Source of the DNA: Thermohalobaculum sp963700775 | GTDB lineage: Bacteria; Pseudomonadota; Alphaproteobacteria; Rhodobacterales; Rhodobacteraceae | DNA: 64,000 bases | Direction: 5' to 3' | NCBI GenBank assembly: GCA_963700775.1 | Contig: CAVOYU010000004.1 | Location: forward strand, 1-64,000 | Part shown: piece by piece, positions 16,587-25,834 of the stretch | Numbering within the stretch: position 1 is the first letter of the stretch | Layout of the letters: the number at the start of each line of letters is the position of its first letter | The notes under the pieces: generated by a model | What the model was told of the DNA's origin: nothing | Databases searched by the model: none | The model's input: only the letters and a program-made list of their open reading frames with translations | Made by a program: the position numbers and the translations under genes

Positions 16587-17324
16587 TCAGATCGCGCCCG
16601 CCGATACCGCGCCGGCCATCGCCCCCATGGACGGGAACAGGAAATCGAAATCGGGACGCACGGGCACCTCGGCAGTCGCGCCCCATGACCCGCCGGCGGC
16701 GAGGCCCTGCCGGTCGATCCAGGCGTTGGCGAGGCCGGCGGCGCGGGCCGGGACGTGATCGTGGAAAAGGCTTTGCGCCGTATGCAGGATCTCGCCCTTG
16801 CCGATCCCGCGATCCTTCGAGAGCCGCGCCAGCAGATGCTCGAAGTTGCGCGGATCGGGCTTGTAGGAGCCGATGTCCTCGGCGGTGTAGATGGCGTCGA
16901 ACTCGACGCCGAGCTTGCGGTTCGAGGCGGCGAAGCCGGCGCGGTTCACGTTCGAGAGGATCACCAGCCGGTAGCGCCGCTTGAGCGCGCGGAGCGCGTC
17001 GGCGGTATCCGGAAAGGCCGGCCAGTGGGGCAGCGACCCGCCAAAGGCGGCGTCACGTTCGTCCGTGGTCTCAAGGCCGTAATGCCTGGCGAGCTGCCGA
17101 TGGACCCGCGCCAGCAGCTCCGGGTAGAGCATGGCCGGCGTCTCGGCCTGCTGGCGCGATTCGAACCGGGCGAATGCGGCGAGCGCCGGGATGCGGGTGA
17201 TGTCGTCGCGGCCGCTGGCGGCGATCAGCGGCTGCATCGCGTCCCATATGCCGCTCTCCCAGTCGATCAGCGTGCCGTAGCAGTCGAAGGTCAGGGTGGT
17301 GAAGTCGGTCAGTCGGCTGGCCAT
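16587..17324 (-). CDS. Haloacid dehalogenase, type II (HAD superfamily)
   Basis: 245 residues from ATG 17324 (MASRLTDFTTLTFDCYGTLIDWE); an upstream ATG at 17354 is less likely. HAD motif I is FDCYGTLID with Asp nucleophile, motif II VILSNVNR, motif III YKPDPRNFEHLL, and motif IV is replaced by HTAQSLFHDHVPARAAGLANAWIDR, the pattern of L-2-haloacid dehalogenase-like proteins. The family hydrolyses 2-haloacids or phosphate esters; the true substrate is unknown. Monocistronic. Confidence 0.88.
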   Translation of the reverse strand: MASRLTDFTTLTFDCYGTLIDWESGIWDAMQPLIAASGRDDITRIPALAAFARFESRQQAETPAMLYPELLARVHRQLARHYGLETTDERDAAFGGSLPHWPAFPDTADALRALKRRYRLVILSNVNRAGFAASNRKLGVEFDAIYTAEDIGSYKPDPRNFEHLLARLSKDRGIGKGEILHTAQSLFHDHVPARAAGLANAWIDRQGLAAGGSWGATAEVPVRPDFDFLFPSMGAMAGAVSAGAI

Positions 17325-17580
17325 GTGATCGGGACTCCCGGATGCTGGGTTCACGGTGTTTTCGCACGGTCCGGCACGGCTGTCTCGGCGGTTTTCGCCG
17401 CCCGGCGTCTGATCCGCCCCGATTCTTTCTCACGGCGATGCCCCGAAATTGCCTGCAATCGGAGATAGCATCGCTTGGTCGTTTACTTCGCGAACGGTGT
17501 CCCGGAGCGCTCCCGATATGGGGGAATACACTGTTACCGTGACTTTTTAGGCGGATTCGACGATAGTCCTAAATCGCTGC

Positions 17581-18969
17581 ATGAGCGAACAGGCAGGGTG
17601 TGAGCAGATGACAGACGCGACCGGCGGGCCGAGCAGCCCGAAGCCGTGGGATCTCGAGCAGTACCGGGGCGTCACACCGATTGCCCAGCGCAAGAAGCAA
17701 TGGGAGGACGACGCCGAACTCGTCCTCAGCCGCGCCAACCTGCCTGTCGGCTCGCTGCGTCCGGCCTACGAGACCGGGGGCCCGTCGCTGTTCTGGCTGG
17801 CGCTGCGCACCTCGTTGCTGACCGTGCTGACCGTCGGACTCTACCGGTTCTGGATGACAGCGTCGCTGCGCCGGCACTACTGGAAGGCGATCCGCGTCAA
17901 TGGCGACCCGATGGAGTACACCGGGACCGGGCTCGAGAAGCTGATGGGATTCCTTTTCGCCCTCATCATCCTGGCGGTCTATCTGGGCGTGGTGAACCTG
18001 CTGCTGACCTATGTCGGCCTCAGCTACTTCAACGGCAATCCGCTGGCGCTGCAGGTTTCGATCATCGCGGCGATGCCGCTGTTCTTCTTCGCCACGTACC
18101 GCGCCCGGCGCTACATCATGGCGCGCACCCGCTGGCGCGGAATCCGCTTCGGCATGGAGAACGGCGCCTGGGGCTACACGATCAGGGCGCTGTGGTACTG
18201 GTTCCTGACCATCGCCACCGCCGGGCTGCTCTATCCCTACAAGCAGTTCATGCTGGCGAAGTTCATCGCCGACCGGACCTGGTATGGCGACCTGAAGTTC
18301 CATCAGAACGGGACCTGGGCGGGGCTGTTTGCCTATTGGGTCTGGATCTACATCGTGGTCGGGCTGATGGCGCTGTCGGTCTGGGGCGCCGCCGCCGACC
18401 CGGGCAATCCGATGACGATGCTGATCGCCTGGGGCATCTTCCTGCTGGGATATTTCGCGCTGATGATCCTGATCATGCGCTACGAGATCGTGGCCTTCCG
18501 CTACATGTGGAGTAACCGCACCCTCGGCGAGGCGACATTCCGCTGCGATCTGGCGCCGGGGAAAATCATCAGCGTCTACGTGGTCGGCAGCCTTCTGGTC
18601 GGCGTCTGCACCGCGCTGACGCTGCTGGTGGTGGCCGTTGTGGCCGGGGTCGTCGGCGCGGTCGCGCTCGGCATCAGCGGGGCCGACCTGATGGACCCCT
18701 CGGCGCTCGAGTCGATGCAGAGCGGCAATCTGGAGCAATCATGGCCGCTGATCGTGTCGACCATTCTCATGTATCTGATCGCCTTTGCCTTCTTCGTAGC
18801 CTACACGCAGGTGTTCATCACCCGGCCGGTGCTGCAGCGAAAGGCGGAGTCGATGCTGATCGAGAAGGCAGGGACGCTTTCGCGGGCGCGCCAGCGCTCC
18901 CATGACGCGGCGGCCGAAGCGGGCGGTTTCGCCGATGCGCTGGGCGTCGATGTCGGTGCCGGGATCTGA
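17581..18969 (+). CDS. DUF898 (YjgN-like) multi-pass membrane protein
   Basis: 462 residues. A cytosolic N terminus of about 55 residues precedes the DUF898 membrane region: SLFWLALRTSLLTVLTVGLYRFWMT then RRHYWKAIRVNGDPMEYTGTGLEKLMGF, the hallmark of the family (a helix ending in FW, a small beta unit, and the phrase Y-G-GxE), followed by repeats such as RYIMARTRWRGIRFGME and FIADRTWYGDLKFHQNGTW. Around eight hydrophobic segments are seen. An M48-type protease gene follows 16 bases later, and the DUF898-M48 pairing recurs in proteobacteria. Role unknown. Start could also be the internal ATG at 17608 (MTDATGG). Confidence 0.88.
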   Translation: MSEQAGCEQMTDATGGPSSPKPWDLEQYRGVTPIAQRKKQWEDDAELVLSRANLPVGSLRPAYETGGPSLFWLALRTSLLTVLTVGLYRFWMTASLRRHYWKAIRVNGDPMEYTGTGLEKLMGFLFALIILAVYLGVVNLLLTYVGLSYFNGNPLALQVSIIAAMPLFFFATYRARRYIMARTRWRGIRFGMENGAWGYTIRALWYWFLTIATAGLLYPYKQFMLAKFIADRTWYGDLKFHQNGTWAGLFAYWVWIYIVVGLMALSVWGAAADPGNPMTMLIAWGIFLLGYFALMILIMRYEIVAFRYMWSNRTLGEATFRCDLAPGKIISVYVVGSLLVGVCTALTLLVVAVVAGVVGAVALGISGADLMDPSALESMQSGNLEQSWPLIVSTILMYLIAFAFFVAYTQVFITRPVLQRKAESMLIEKAGTLSRARQRSHDAAAEAGGFADALGVDVGAGI

Positions 18970-18985
18970 TGCCCGAGATGCATAA

Positions 18986-20149
18986 GTGACCGCCCTCGAG
19001 AAATACGCCAAGCTCGAGGCGACGGCGCGCTACTTCGACGGCGAGTTCGCCAGCCCGCGTGACGTGGTGGTGTGTTTCGGCGAGCGCTCGCTCGTGATCA
19101 CGGCGCTGAACGACGTCGCTCTCGCCCACTGGCCGCTGGCCAGCCTGCGCGCGATCGGCGCCAGGGGCGACCGGGCGGTGCAGCTGGTGCCCGGCGAGAG
19201 CAGTGACGAGCGCCTCGTGATCGAGGATGCGGAGATGCTGGCCGCGATCAGGCAGGTATGTCCGGGGCTCTACCACCGCAAGGTCGACCGGCGCCGGGTC
19301 CGCAGCGCCTTCTTCTGGAGCGGGGCGGCCATCGCTTCGGTTCTGACCATCGTTTTCGTGCTGGTGCCGGCGCTGGCCGGCCAGCTGGCGCAGATGATCC
19401 CGCCGGAGCGCGAGCAGCAGCTTGGCGACGCGGTGGTCGATCAGATCCGCACGATCTTCGAGTGGACCAGCGGCGAGGCTCCGGAGATGTGCGACAGTGC
19501 CAACGGCCTCGCGGCTCTGAACCGGATGGGCGACCGGCTGACGGCGGGCCTCGATCTGCCCTATCCGCTGCGGCTCGGGGTGATCAACCTCGACATGATC
19601 AACGCGGTTGCGGTGCCGGGCGGGCGCATCCTGGTGTTCAAGGGCCTCCTCAGTGCGGCCGACAGCCCCGAGGAGGTCGCCGGGGTGCTGGCGCACGAGA
19701 TCGGCCATGTTGCCCATCGCGACCCTACCCGCGAGGCGCTGCGTGCCGCCGGAACTACCGGCGTGCTGGGCCTGATGCTGGGGGACGTGTTCGGCGCCGG
19801 CCTCGTGGTGGTGATGACCGACGCGATCCTCAACGCCAGCTACCAGCGGGATGCCGAGGAGCGGGCGGACGAGACCGCATACGAGTTGCTGGGCGACGCG
19901 GGGCTCCCGAGCACGCCCTTTGCCGGGTTCTTCGAGAAGGTGCGGAAGAAATACGGCGACGGCGAGGGGGTCCTGAAGCTGATCTCCAGCCATCCGGGCC
20001 TGGCGGAGCGTGCCGAACGCGCCGCGGCGGCCGACCGGATCGGCGACCGCCCGTTCGATCCGGTCCTGGACGACCGCGACTGGATCGCGCTGAAGGGCAT
20101 CTGTCAGGGCGGAATGCCCGGCGTGCGCCGCGGCGGGCAGCTCAACTAG
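18986..20149 (+). CDS. M48-family membrane-anchored metalloprotease
   Basis: 387 residues from GTG 18986. An N-terminal domain of about 95 residues is followed by one transmembrane helix (SGAAIASVLTIVFVLVPALAG) and then a peptidase M48 domain. The zinc site is VLAHEIGHVAHRD (HExxH with catalytic Glu), and the third ligand lies in RDAEERADETAYELL. AVAVPGGRILVFKGLL and the C-terminal ISSHPGLAERAERAAA are typical of the Oma1/HtpX/BepA relatives. It probably acts on the periplasmic side in membrane or outer-membrane quality control. Operon partner of the DUF898 gene; its stop is 8 bases from the convergent MBL gene. Confidence 0.9.
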   Translation: MTALEKYAKLEATARYFDGEFASPRDVVVCFGERSLVITALNDVALAHWPLASLRAIGARGDRAVQLVPGESSDERLVIEDAEMLAAIRQVCPGLYHRKVDRRRVRSAFFWSGAAIASVLTIVFVLVPALAGQLAQMIPPEREQQLGDAVVDQIRTIFEWTSGEAPEMCDSANGLAALNRMGDRLTAGLDLPYPLRLGVINLDMINAVAVPGGRILVFKGLLSAADSPEEVAGVLAHEIGHVAHRDPTREALRAAGTTGVLGLMLGDVFGAGLVVVMTDAILNASYQRDAEERADETAYELLGDAGLPSTPFAGFFEKVRKKYGDGEGVLKLISSHPGLAERAERAAAADRIGDRPFDPVLDDRDWIALKGICQGGMPGVRRGGQLN

Positions 20150-20157
20150 GATTCAGT

Positions 20158-21084
20158 TCAGCTCAGCTCGAAGAGCGCCGCCACCGACAGCGGCCCGCGC
20201 GGACGCACGCGGCCCTCGTCGGCGAGACCGATCAGGGTCGCCAGCACATTGCGCTGGGCCGCCGGAAGCAGCGCCTGGTCGACGTCGATATAGACCGCCC
20301 GCGCGATCGCTTCCGCGTCCGCCGGCCCGGCCGCGAGGGCACGCAGAATCTGCGCCACCCGTTCCTCTCGGTGAGCGATCTGCCAGGTGAGCATTCCGGC
20401 CGGATCGGCAACCGGGTGACCGTGGCCCGGCAGGTACAGCCTGTCGTCGCGCGCCTGCAGCCGCCGGAGGGTCGCCATGAAGGCGGCCATGTCGCCCTCG
20501 GGTGGTGAGACCAGGGTGGTGGCCCAGCCCATGACCGTGTCGCCGGTGAAGACGATTCCGGTGTCATCCAGTGCCAGGCTGACATGGTTCGAGAGATGGC
20601 CCGGCGTGTGAAGCGCCGTCAGCGACCAGTCCGCGGCGCCGACCGTGTCGTCCTCGCGCATCGGGTTGTCCGGGCTGAAGCCATCGTCGGCACCCTCGCC
20701 GCCGCCGAGGTCGACGCCGTCGCGCCGCAGCCGATGCATGGTCTCGGAGAGCCCGGCCCCGTGCGGGCCGAAGCCGTGCACCGGCGCGCCGGTCGCCTCG
20801 GCCACGGCACGGGCGGCGAGACTGTGGTCGGCATGGCTGTGGGTGACGAAGATGTGGGCGATCCGCTCGCCGGGCCGGAGCGCCGCGGCGATGGCGGCGA
20901 GATGCGATCGGTCGGCCGGGCCGGGATCGACCAGCGCCAGCGCGCCCTCGCCGACCAGATAGCTCCGCGTGCCGGTGAAGGTCATCCGCGAGGGGTTGCG
21001 GCAGGTGATCCGGCGCACCCCCGGCGCCACGGTCTCGGCGACGCCGTAGGCGACGCCGGGGTTGCGGTCGAACGGATCTTCCAC
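20158..21084 (-). CDS. MBL-fold metallo-hydrolase
   Basis: 308 residues from GTG 21084 (VEDPFDRNPGVAYG), preceded by GGAGG. The frame stays open far beyond, but that part is only the complement of the histidine kinase. The metal site is VTHSHADHSLAARA (HxHxDH), then HTPGHLSNH, FTGDTVMGW and LPGHGHPV. A C-terminal helical/winged region (LTWQIAHREERVAQILRALAAG) is the type found in LACTB2/RNase-like beta-lactamase-fold proteins. It probably hydrolyses a thioester, ester or phosphodiester; the substrate is unknown. Convergent with the M48 gene. Confidence 0.9.
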   Translation of the reverse strand: MEDPFDRNPGVAYGVAETVAPGVRRITCRNPSRMTFTGTRSYLVGEGALALVDPGPADRSHLAAIAAALRPGERIAHIFVTHSHADHSLAARAVAEATGAPVHGFGPHGAGLSETMHRLRRDGVDLGGGEGADDGFSPDNPMREDDTVGAADWSLTALHTPGHLSNHVSLALDDTGIVFTGDTVMGWATTLVSPPEGDMAAFMATLRRLQARDDRLYLPGHGHPVADPAGMLTWQIAHREERVAQILRALAAGPADAEAIARAVYIDVDQALLPAAQRNVLATLIGLADEGRVRPRGPLSVAALFELS

Positions 21085-21135
21085 CTTTCGCGGTCCCTCC
21101 TTGCGCCGCCTCCGGCGGCTCAATAGCTTTCCTAC

Positions 21136-22476
21136 ATGAAGGCGGTCCGGAAATTCCTCAAGCGCTACCTGCCGAAAAGCCTGTTCGGCCGGGCGCTGCT
21201 GATCCTGCTGGTGCCGATCCTGGTGCTGCATTCGGTGATCGCGATGCTGATCGCCCAGCGCTACTACGACGCGGTGACCGAGCAGATGGTGACCGCGGTC
21301 GCCCGCGAGGTGGACTACGCCATCGCCCGGATCGAGGAGCTGCCGAGCGCCGCCGAGGCGCGCGAGGCGCTGGTCGGCATGTCGGCGCAGTTCGATCTTG
21401 AGATGGGCCTCGACGAGGGGGGCACGGTCGACCGCGGCGCGATCCGCGCCTTCTACGACTTCACCGGCGGGGTCATCGCGCAGACCATGAAGCGCGTGGT
21501 GCGCAGGCCGATGTCGATCGACCTCGTCAACATGCGCAAATACGCCGATGCCCGGATCGTCACCACCAAGGGGGTGCTGCGGGTGCTCATTCCCCGGCGG
21601 AGGATGAACCCGTCTAACCCGCACCAGCTGTTCATCTGGATGACGCTGACGGCGGTGCTGCTGGCGGTGGTGGCGGTGATGTTCCTGCGCGCCGAGATCC
21701 GGCCGATCAACGAGCTGGCGAAGGCCGCCGCCGCGTTCGGGCGCGGCCGCGCGCTGCCGTTCCGGCCCTCGGGCGCGATCGAGGTGCGGGCGGCGGGGGC
21801 GGCCTTCATCGACATGCGCACCCGGATCGAGCGGCAGATCGAGCAGCGGACGTCGATGCTGTCGGGGGTCAGCCACGACCTGCGAACACCCCTGACCCGG
21901 ATGAAGCTTGCCCTCGCCGTGGCCGAGGATTCGCCGGAGATGGCCGAGATCGGCCGCGACGTGGACGAGATGGAGCACATGCTCAACGGCTTCCTGGAAT
22001 TCGCCCGCGGGGAGGGCGGCGAGATCGCCGAGCTCGCCGACCCCGCGGAGCTGGCGGAGGAGGTCACGGCCGACGCGCGGCGCAAGGGGATCGAGATCAC
22101 CCTCTACCTTCAGGTGGAGACCCCGGCCGATCGCACGGTGGTTATGCGCCGCCGGGCGCTGAAACGCTGCCTGACCAACCTGGTCGACAACGCCGACACC
22201 TATGGCGGCCAGGTCGCGCTCTCGCTGAGGCTTACCCGGCGTGTGCTCGAGTTTGCGGTCGAGGACGACGGCCCCGGGATCCCGCCGGAGAAACGCGAGG
22301 AGGTGCTGCGTCCCTTCACGCGCCTCGACGAGGCGCGCAATCAGAACGTCGCGCCGGGGGTCGGGCTCGGCCTGTCCATCGCCCAGGACATTGCCCGGAC
22401 CCATGGCGGCACGCTGCAACTGGACGAGAGCCCTCGGCTGGGCGGGCTCAGGGCGATGGTGGTGCTGCCCCGGTAG
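21136..22476 (+). CDS. Sensor histidine kinase, EnvZ-like
   Basis: 446 residues. TM1 (LFGRALLILLVPILVLHSVIAMLIA), a periplasmic domain of about 120 residues, TM2 (FIWMTLTAVLLAVVAVMFLRAEI), HAMP (RPINELAKAAAAFGRGRAL), then the HisKA box SGVSHDLRTPLTRMKLAL with the phospho-acceptor His, and HATPase_c with N box CLTNLVDNADTYG, G1 VEDDGPGIPPEKREEV and G2 GVGLGLSIAQDIARTHGG. This is an OmpR-class kinase resembling EnvZ or RstB. No response regulator is encoded next to it, so in this window it is an orphan. The divergent MBL gene shares the 50-base promoter gap. Confidence 0.93.
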   Translation: MKAVRKFLKRYLPKSLFGRALLILLVPILVLHSVIAMLIAQRYYDAVTEQMVTAVAREVDYAIARIEELPSAAEAREALVGMSAQFDLEMGLDEGGTVDRGAIRAFYDFTGGVIAQTMKRVVRRPMSIDLVNMRKYADARIVTTKGVLRVLIPRRRMNPSNPHQLFIWMTLTAVLLAVVAVMFLRAEIRPINELAKAAAAFGRGRALPFRPSGAIEVRAAGAAFIDMRTRIERQIEQRTSMLSGVSHDLRTPLTRMKLALAVAEDSPEMAEIGRDVDEMEHMLNGFLEFARGEGGEIAELADPAELAEEVTADARRKGIEITLYLQVETPADRTVVMRRRALKRCLTNLVDNADTYGGQVALSLRLTRRVLEFAVEDDGPGIPPEKREEVLRPFTRLDEARNQNVAPGVGLGLSIAQDIARTHGGTLQLDESPRLGGLRAMVVLPR

Positions 22477-22633
22477 CCGGTCCCGGCTGGGCCATCCGCA
22501 GGCGTCACAACGACGCGCCAGTCAATGCACCCTTACGGAGCGCCGTTGCTATGTCGTATGATCAAGACTTGAGCCGCCAACGATGCAAGCCGCGGGCGCG
22601 GATCGCGAGGCGTTCTCCGGGGGGAGCGATACG

Positions 22634-23602
22634 TTGAAGCCGATTGACTACGAGCGATTCTTCATCGTCGGCGCGCCGCGTTGCGGCACGACCGCGATGT
22701 CGAAATACCTGAAGCACCATCCGTCGATCTCGTTCTCGTCTCCGAAGGAGACGAACTTTTTCCTGACGGCGAACCCGAAGCTCGCGCCGGCGGCGCTCGC
22801 GGCGCAGTTCACCGACGCCTTCTTCGATCCGGTGGACGGCCGCACGACGACTCTCGGCGAGGGTTCGGTCTCGACGCTCTACTCGCGCGAGGCGATCGAG
22901 CGCGTCCTCGCCTGCTTCCCGCAGGCAAGGCTGATCGTGATGCTGCGCAACCCGGTGAACCTGCTGCATTCGTATCATGCCCGGCTGATCTACATGCGCC
23001 AGGAGACCGAAACCGATTTTGCGGCGGCCTGGAACCTCCAGGACCAGCGCGCAGCCGGCCGCAGCGTTCCCCGGTCCTGCTTCGATCCACGCATGCTGCA
23101 ATACCGCGAGGTGGGCAGGCTGGGCCACTACACCGCGCAGCTCTTCGACCTTGCCGGGCGCGACCGCTGCCTGCCGATTCTCTATCATGACCTCCGCGCC
23201 GACACCGGTGCGGTCTACCGGCAGGTCCTGGATTTCCTTGGCCTGCCGGATGACGGGCGGACCGACTTCCGGGTCAAGAACAAGCAGCGGCAGTTCAAGA
23301 GCGCCTTCTGGCAGGATCTCTACAGCGGTACCCTGCTGGGGCCGGTGGGCCGGCTGCTGGCGAAGCAGCCGCGGCACTTGGCGCGGCTCTCACGGGTCAC
23401 CCGCAACTTCCGCAAGGGCCTCAAGCGCAGCAATGCCAACGAGGTAACGTTGCCGCCGCTCGACCCGGACCTCGCTGCAATGTTGCGGACCTACTTCACC
23501 GAGGACATCCAGCGGCTTTCAAAGCTGCTGGAGCGCGACCTTTCGGACTGGCTCAAGGCCCCGGAACCCGACCCGGCGGGCATGATCACGGCCGCGGCCT
23601 GA
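22634..23602 (+). CDS. Sulfotransferase-domain protein
   Basis: 322 residues if started at TTG 22634 (LKPIDYERFFIVGAPRCGTT), which has GGGGAG eight bases upstream; an in-frame ATG at 22583 gives 339 residues but has no clear ribosome site. The 5'-PSB loop is FFIVGAPRCGTTAMSKYL and the 3'-PB segment is RLIVMLRNPVNLLHSYHARLI; the RxxR-rich C-terminal part (RLAKQPRHL, VTRNFRKGLKR) is basic. Resembles prokaryotic sulfotransferases that modify polysaccharide or peptide acceptors. Separate from the TPR-fused enzyme near the left end. Acceptor unknown. Confidence 0.85.
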   Translation: MKPIDYERFFIVGAPRCGTTAMSKYLKHHPSISFSSPKETNFFLTANPKLAPAALAAQFTDAFFDPVDGRTTTLGEGSVSTLYSREAIERVLACFPQARLIVMLRNPVNLLHSYHARLIYMRQETETDFAAAWNLQDQRAAGRSVPRSCFDPRMLQYREVGRLGHYTAQLFDLAGRDRCLPILYHDLRADTGAVYRQVLDFLGLPDDGRTDFRVKNKQRQFKSAFWQDLYSGTLLGPVGRLLAKQPRHLARLSRVTRNFRKGLKRSNANEVTLPPLDPDLAAMLRTYFTEDIQRLSKLLERDLSDWLKAPEPDPAGMITAAA

Positions 23603-23612
23603 GCCACGGCAT

Positions 23613-24686
23613 TCACGCCGGCCGGATCGTTCCGTCCGGCTGGCGGATGCCGCCGCGCACCGCGCCGGCGGCGGTGTCGCCGAACAGCACCGAATGGCTC
23701 GCGGGCAGCGGGCGGGAATTCGCCATCGAGATCCAGACCCGGTAGAGCAGACGGTGGCCGGCGCCCTCGGGCCCGTCCTCGTAGGCGGTGCGGCCGTGGT
23801 AGAGGATGTGGTTGTTCAGGTACTGGATGTCGCCCGGCTGGAAGCGGTGGGTGATGCCGAGTTCGTGGCCGAGGGCGGCCAACATGTCGAGCGCCTCCCA
23901 CTGCCTCTCGGACATGCGCGGAACGTGGTCCACCTTCTGGCCGGCCTCGACATAGGTGCGCGAGTAGTGGGTGGTGAAATGCCCATTCTCGAGGGCGAAG
24001 ACCGGCAGCATGTAGTAGGCCGCCTCGCCGCCCTTTTCTTCCCCGAGGCGCGAGCGGGGGATGTCGCCGTAGAGCTCCTCCAACAGGTCCGGGCGACGTG
24101 CCAGCATGGCGTCGTGGATGGCGACGGCGCTGGCGACCTCGGAGAGCCCGCCGGCGCGGGCCTGGTCGACGCAAAGCAGCGCCACCACGTCGGTGCGGTC
24201 GGTATGCCAGCGCAGCGCGCCGGTGGTCTGCACCCGGGCGCGGGATGACAGGAACACGTCCTTGCCCTGCCCGTCCTTCAGCGTGCCGCGATTGCGCGCG
24301 GCGGCGCCTTCGTCGGTGATCTCGCCGATCAGCTCGCCGGCGGCGGACTGGTACACCGGCGTGCCGAGATGGCAGGCGAGGCCGAAATGGATCGCCTTGA
24401 GCTGGTCGTGGCTGTAGCGCTCGACCGGCAGCCCGCGCAGCAGCACGATGCCGCGACCGTTCTCGAGCTCGTCGGCGATCTGGGCGAGGTCGTCGGCGCA
24501 GGCGCCGAGCGGGAAGTCGTCGCGGGTGATCCGGTGCCAGGGCAGGTTGCGGCCGCGGACATGCTCGAGCGCGCCGTCGAGGGCGGCCACCGCGCGTTCG
24601 TCGATGCGCCGGGTCCAGCTCGAGTCCCGCTCCATCTCCGCGCCGGTCCAGGCCGCGGGGCCGCCGATGGGCATGCGTGCGGTCAT
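23613..24686 (-). CDS. TauD/TfdA-family Fe(II)/2-oxoglutarate-dependent oxygenase
   Basis: 357 residues from ATG 24686 (MTARMPIGGPAAWTG); the frame extends upstream only as a shadow. The iron-binding HxD is RWHTDRTDVVALLC; PGDIQYLNNHILYHGRTAYEDG carries the distal His and GHRLLYRVWIS the Arg that grips 2-oxoglutarate. The EMERDSSW...RIDERAVAALDGALEHVRGRN start resembles gamma-butyrobetaine/TauD-type oxygenases. It hydroxylates a small organic substrate not known from sequence. The M24-fold gene lies just upstream on the same strand (11 bases), so the two are probably one catabolic unit. Confidence 0.9.
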   Translation of the reverse strand: MTARMPIGGPAAWTGAEMERDSSWTRRIDERAVAALDGALEHVRGRNLPWHRITRDDFPLGACADDLAQIADELENGRGIVLLRGLPVERYSHDQLKAIHFGLACHLGTPVYQSAAGELIGEITDEGAAARNRGTLKDGQGKDVFLSSRARVQTTGALRWHTDRTDVVALLCVDQARAGGLSEVASAVAIHDAMLARRPDLLEELYGDIPRSRLGEEKGGEAAYYMLPVFALENGHFTTHYSRTYVEAGQKVDHVPRMSERQWEALDMLAALGHELGITHRFQPGDIQYLNNHILYHGRTAYEDGPEGAGHRLLYRVWISMANSRPLPASHSVLFGDTAAGAVRGGIRQPDGTIRPA

Positions 24687-24697
24687 TCCGGCAGTCC

Positions 24698-25834
24698 CTA
24701 CCCCACCACCATCTCCAGCGGCATCCGGCTGAGGCGCTCGGCGCCTCGCTCGGTCACCAGCGAGGTGCGGCCCAGCGTCATGGCGGTGCCGGTATCGGAA
24801 TCCATCAGGATCATGTGCAGGAAGAAAACCATGCCCGGCTCCATCGCCGTGGGTGCGCCCTCGTAGAACATCTGATCCTCCATCCAGGAGGGCGAGAAGC
24901 GGGGACCGAGCGAGTAACCGCAGGCGTTGAGCCGGTGGGCGCCCATGCCCGCCTCGTCGAGCACCCGCGCATGGGCGGCGAAGACGTCCGCCATGGGTCG
25001 GCCGGGCTTCAGCGCGCCCTCGCAGGCGGCGAGCGCCGCTTGCGCCGCGGACTGCATCTGCCGGTGCTGCGGGCGCGGATCGCCAATGACGATCGTCTTC
25101 ATGTTGGCGGCATGGTAGTGGCGGTAGGTCCCCGCCCATTCCAGCGTGAGCTGGTCGTTCGCATCCAGCCTCCGCCGCCCGGACTGGTAGCGGCAGAGCA
25201 GCGCGTGCTGGCCCGAGCCGATGATGAACTCGTTGCCCGGATAGTCGCCGCCGGCGGAGAAGATCGCGTCGTGCATGGCGCCGAGGATCGCGCCCTCGTC
25301 AGCCCCGGCATGGGCGCGGGCGGCGGCGGCATCCCAGGCGAGGTCGGAAAGCTCGGCGGCCTTGCGGACATAGGCGATCTCGGCCGGGGACTTCACCAGC
25401 CGCAGGAGGCCCATCAGGTCCGAGGCCTCGACCAGCGCCGGCAGCCTCGCCGCCAGCCGGGCGCCGTGGTGGTGGACCAGTCCCTGCGTCCGGGTCTCCC
25501 AGCCGATGCGCTTGCCGGCGAGGCCGAGACCGGAGAGCAGCGCCACGAGGTCTTCGGTCGGATCGGCCCCGGCCCGATCCTTCCAGATCCGGATGTCCCG
25601 GATGTTCGAGGTGAGCTGCGCCTGGCGCAGGTCGGCCGAGCGGGTCAGCAGCACCGGATCGCGGTCGCTGACCACCAGGCACTGGAAGAAGCAGTAGCCG
25701 AAGGTGTCGTAGCCGGTCAGCCAGAACTGGCTCTCGGGCGCGAACAGCAGCATCACGTCGAGCCCCCGACGGCCCATTTCGGCACGGGTGCGCGCCATGC
25801 GGCCGGAGAACTCCTCGGCGGTGAAGTGAAGCAT
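24698..25834 (-). CDS. M24 (pita-bread) family peptidase-like protein, creatinase/ectoine-hydrolase type
   Basis: 378 residues. N-terminal creatinase-N domain (about 1-150: FSGRMARTRAEMGRRGLDVMLLFAPESQFWLTGYDTF) then the pita-bread domain. The metal-ligand positions are unusual: LTLEWAGTYRHYHAANMKT has Glu and Asn where Xaa-Pro peptidases have Asp, while MEPGMVFFLHM and the C-terminal TERGAERL keep Glu. Such changes occur in non-peptidase members such as creatinase and ectoine hydrolase. The adjacent TauD-like oxygenase suggests breakdown of a small nitrogen compound. The exact substrate is open. Confidence 0.82.
   Translation of the reverse strand: MLHFTAEEFSGRMARTRAEMGRRGLDVMLLFAPESQFWLTGYDTFGYCFFQCLVVSDRDPVLLTRSADLRQAQLTSNIRDIRIWKDRAGADPTEDLVALLSGLGLAGKRIGWETRTQGLVHHHGARLAARLPALVEASDLMGLLRLVKSPAEIAYVRKAAELSDLAWDAAAARAHAGADEGAILGAMHDAIFSAGGDYPGNEFIIGSGQHALLCRYQSGRRRLDANDQLTLEWAGTYRHYHAANMKTIVIGDPRPQHRQMQSAAQAALAACEGALKPGRPMADVFAAHARVLDEAGMGAHRLNACGYSLGPRFSPSWMEDQMFYEGAPTAMEPGMVFFLHMILMDSDTGTAMTLGRTSLVTERGAERLSRMPLEMVVG

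Noticed and set aside
21085..22419. Very long minus-strand open frame continuing the MBL hydrolase upstream
   Set aside because: It is the complement of the histidine kinase, with His/Arg/Asp-rich composition typical of antisense frames in GC-rich DNA; hydrolase similarity begins at 21084 beside a ribosome site.
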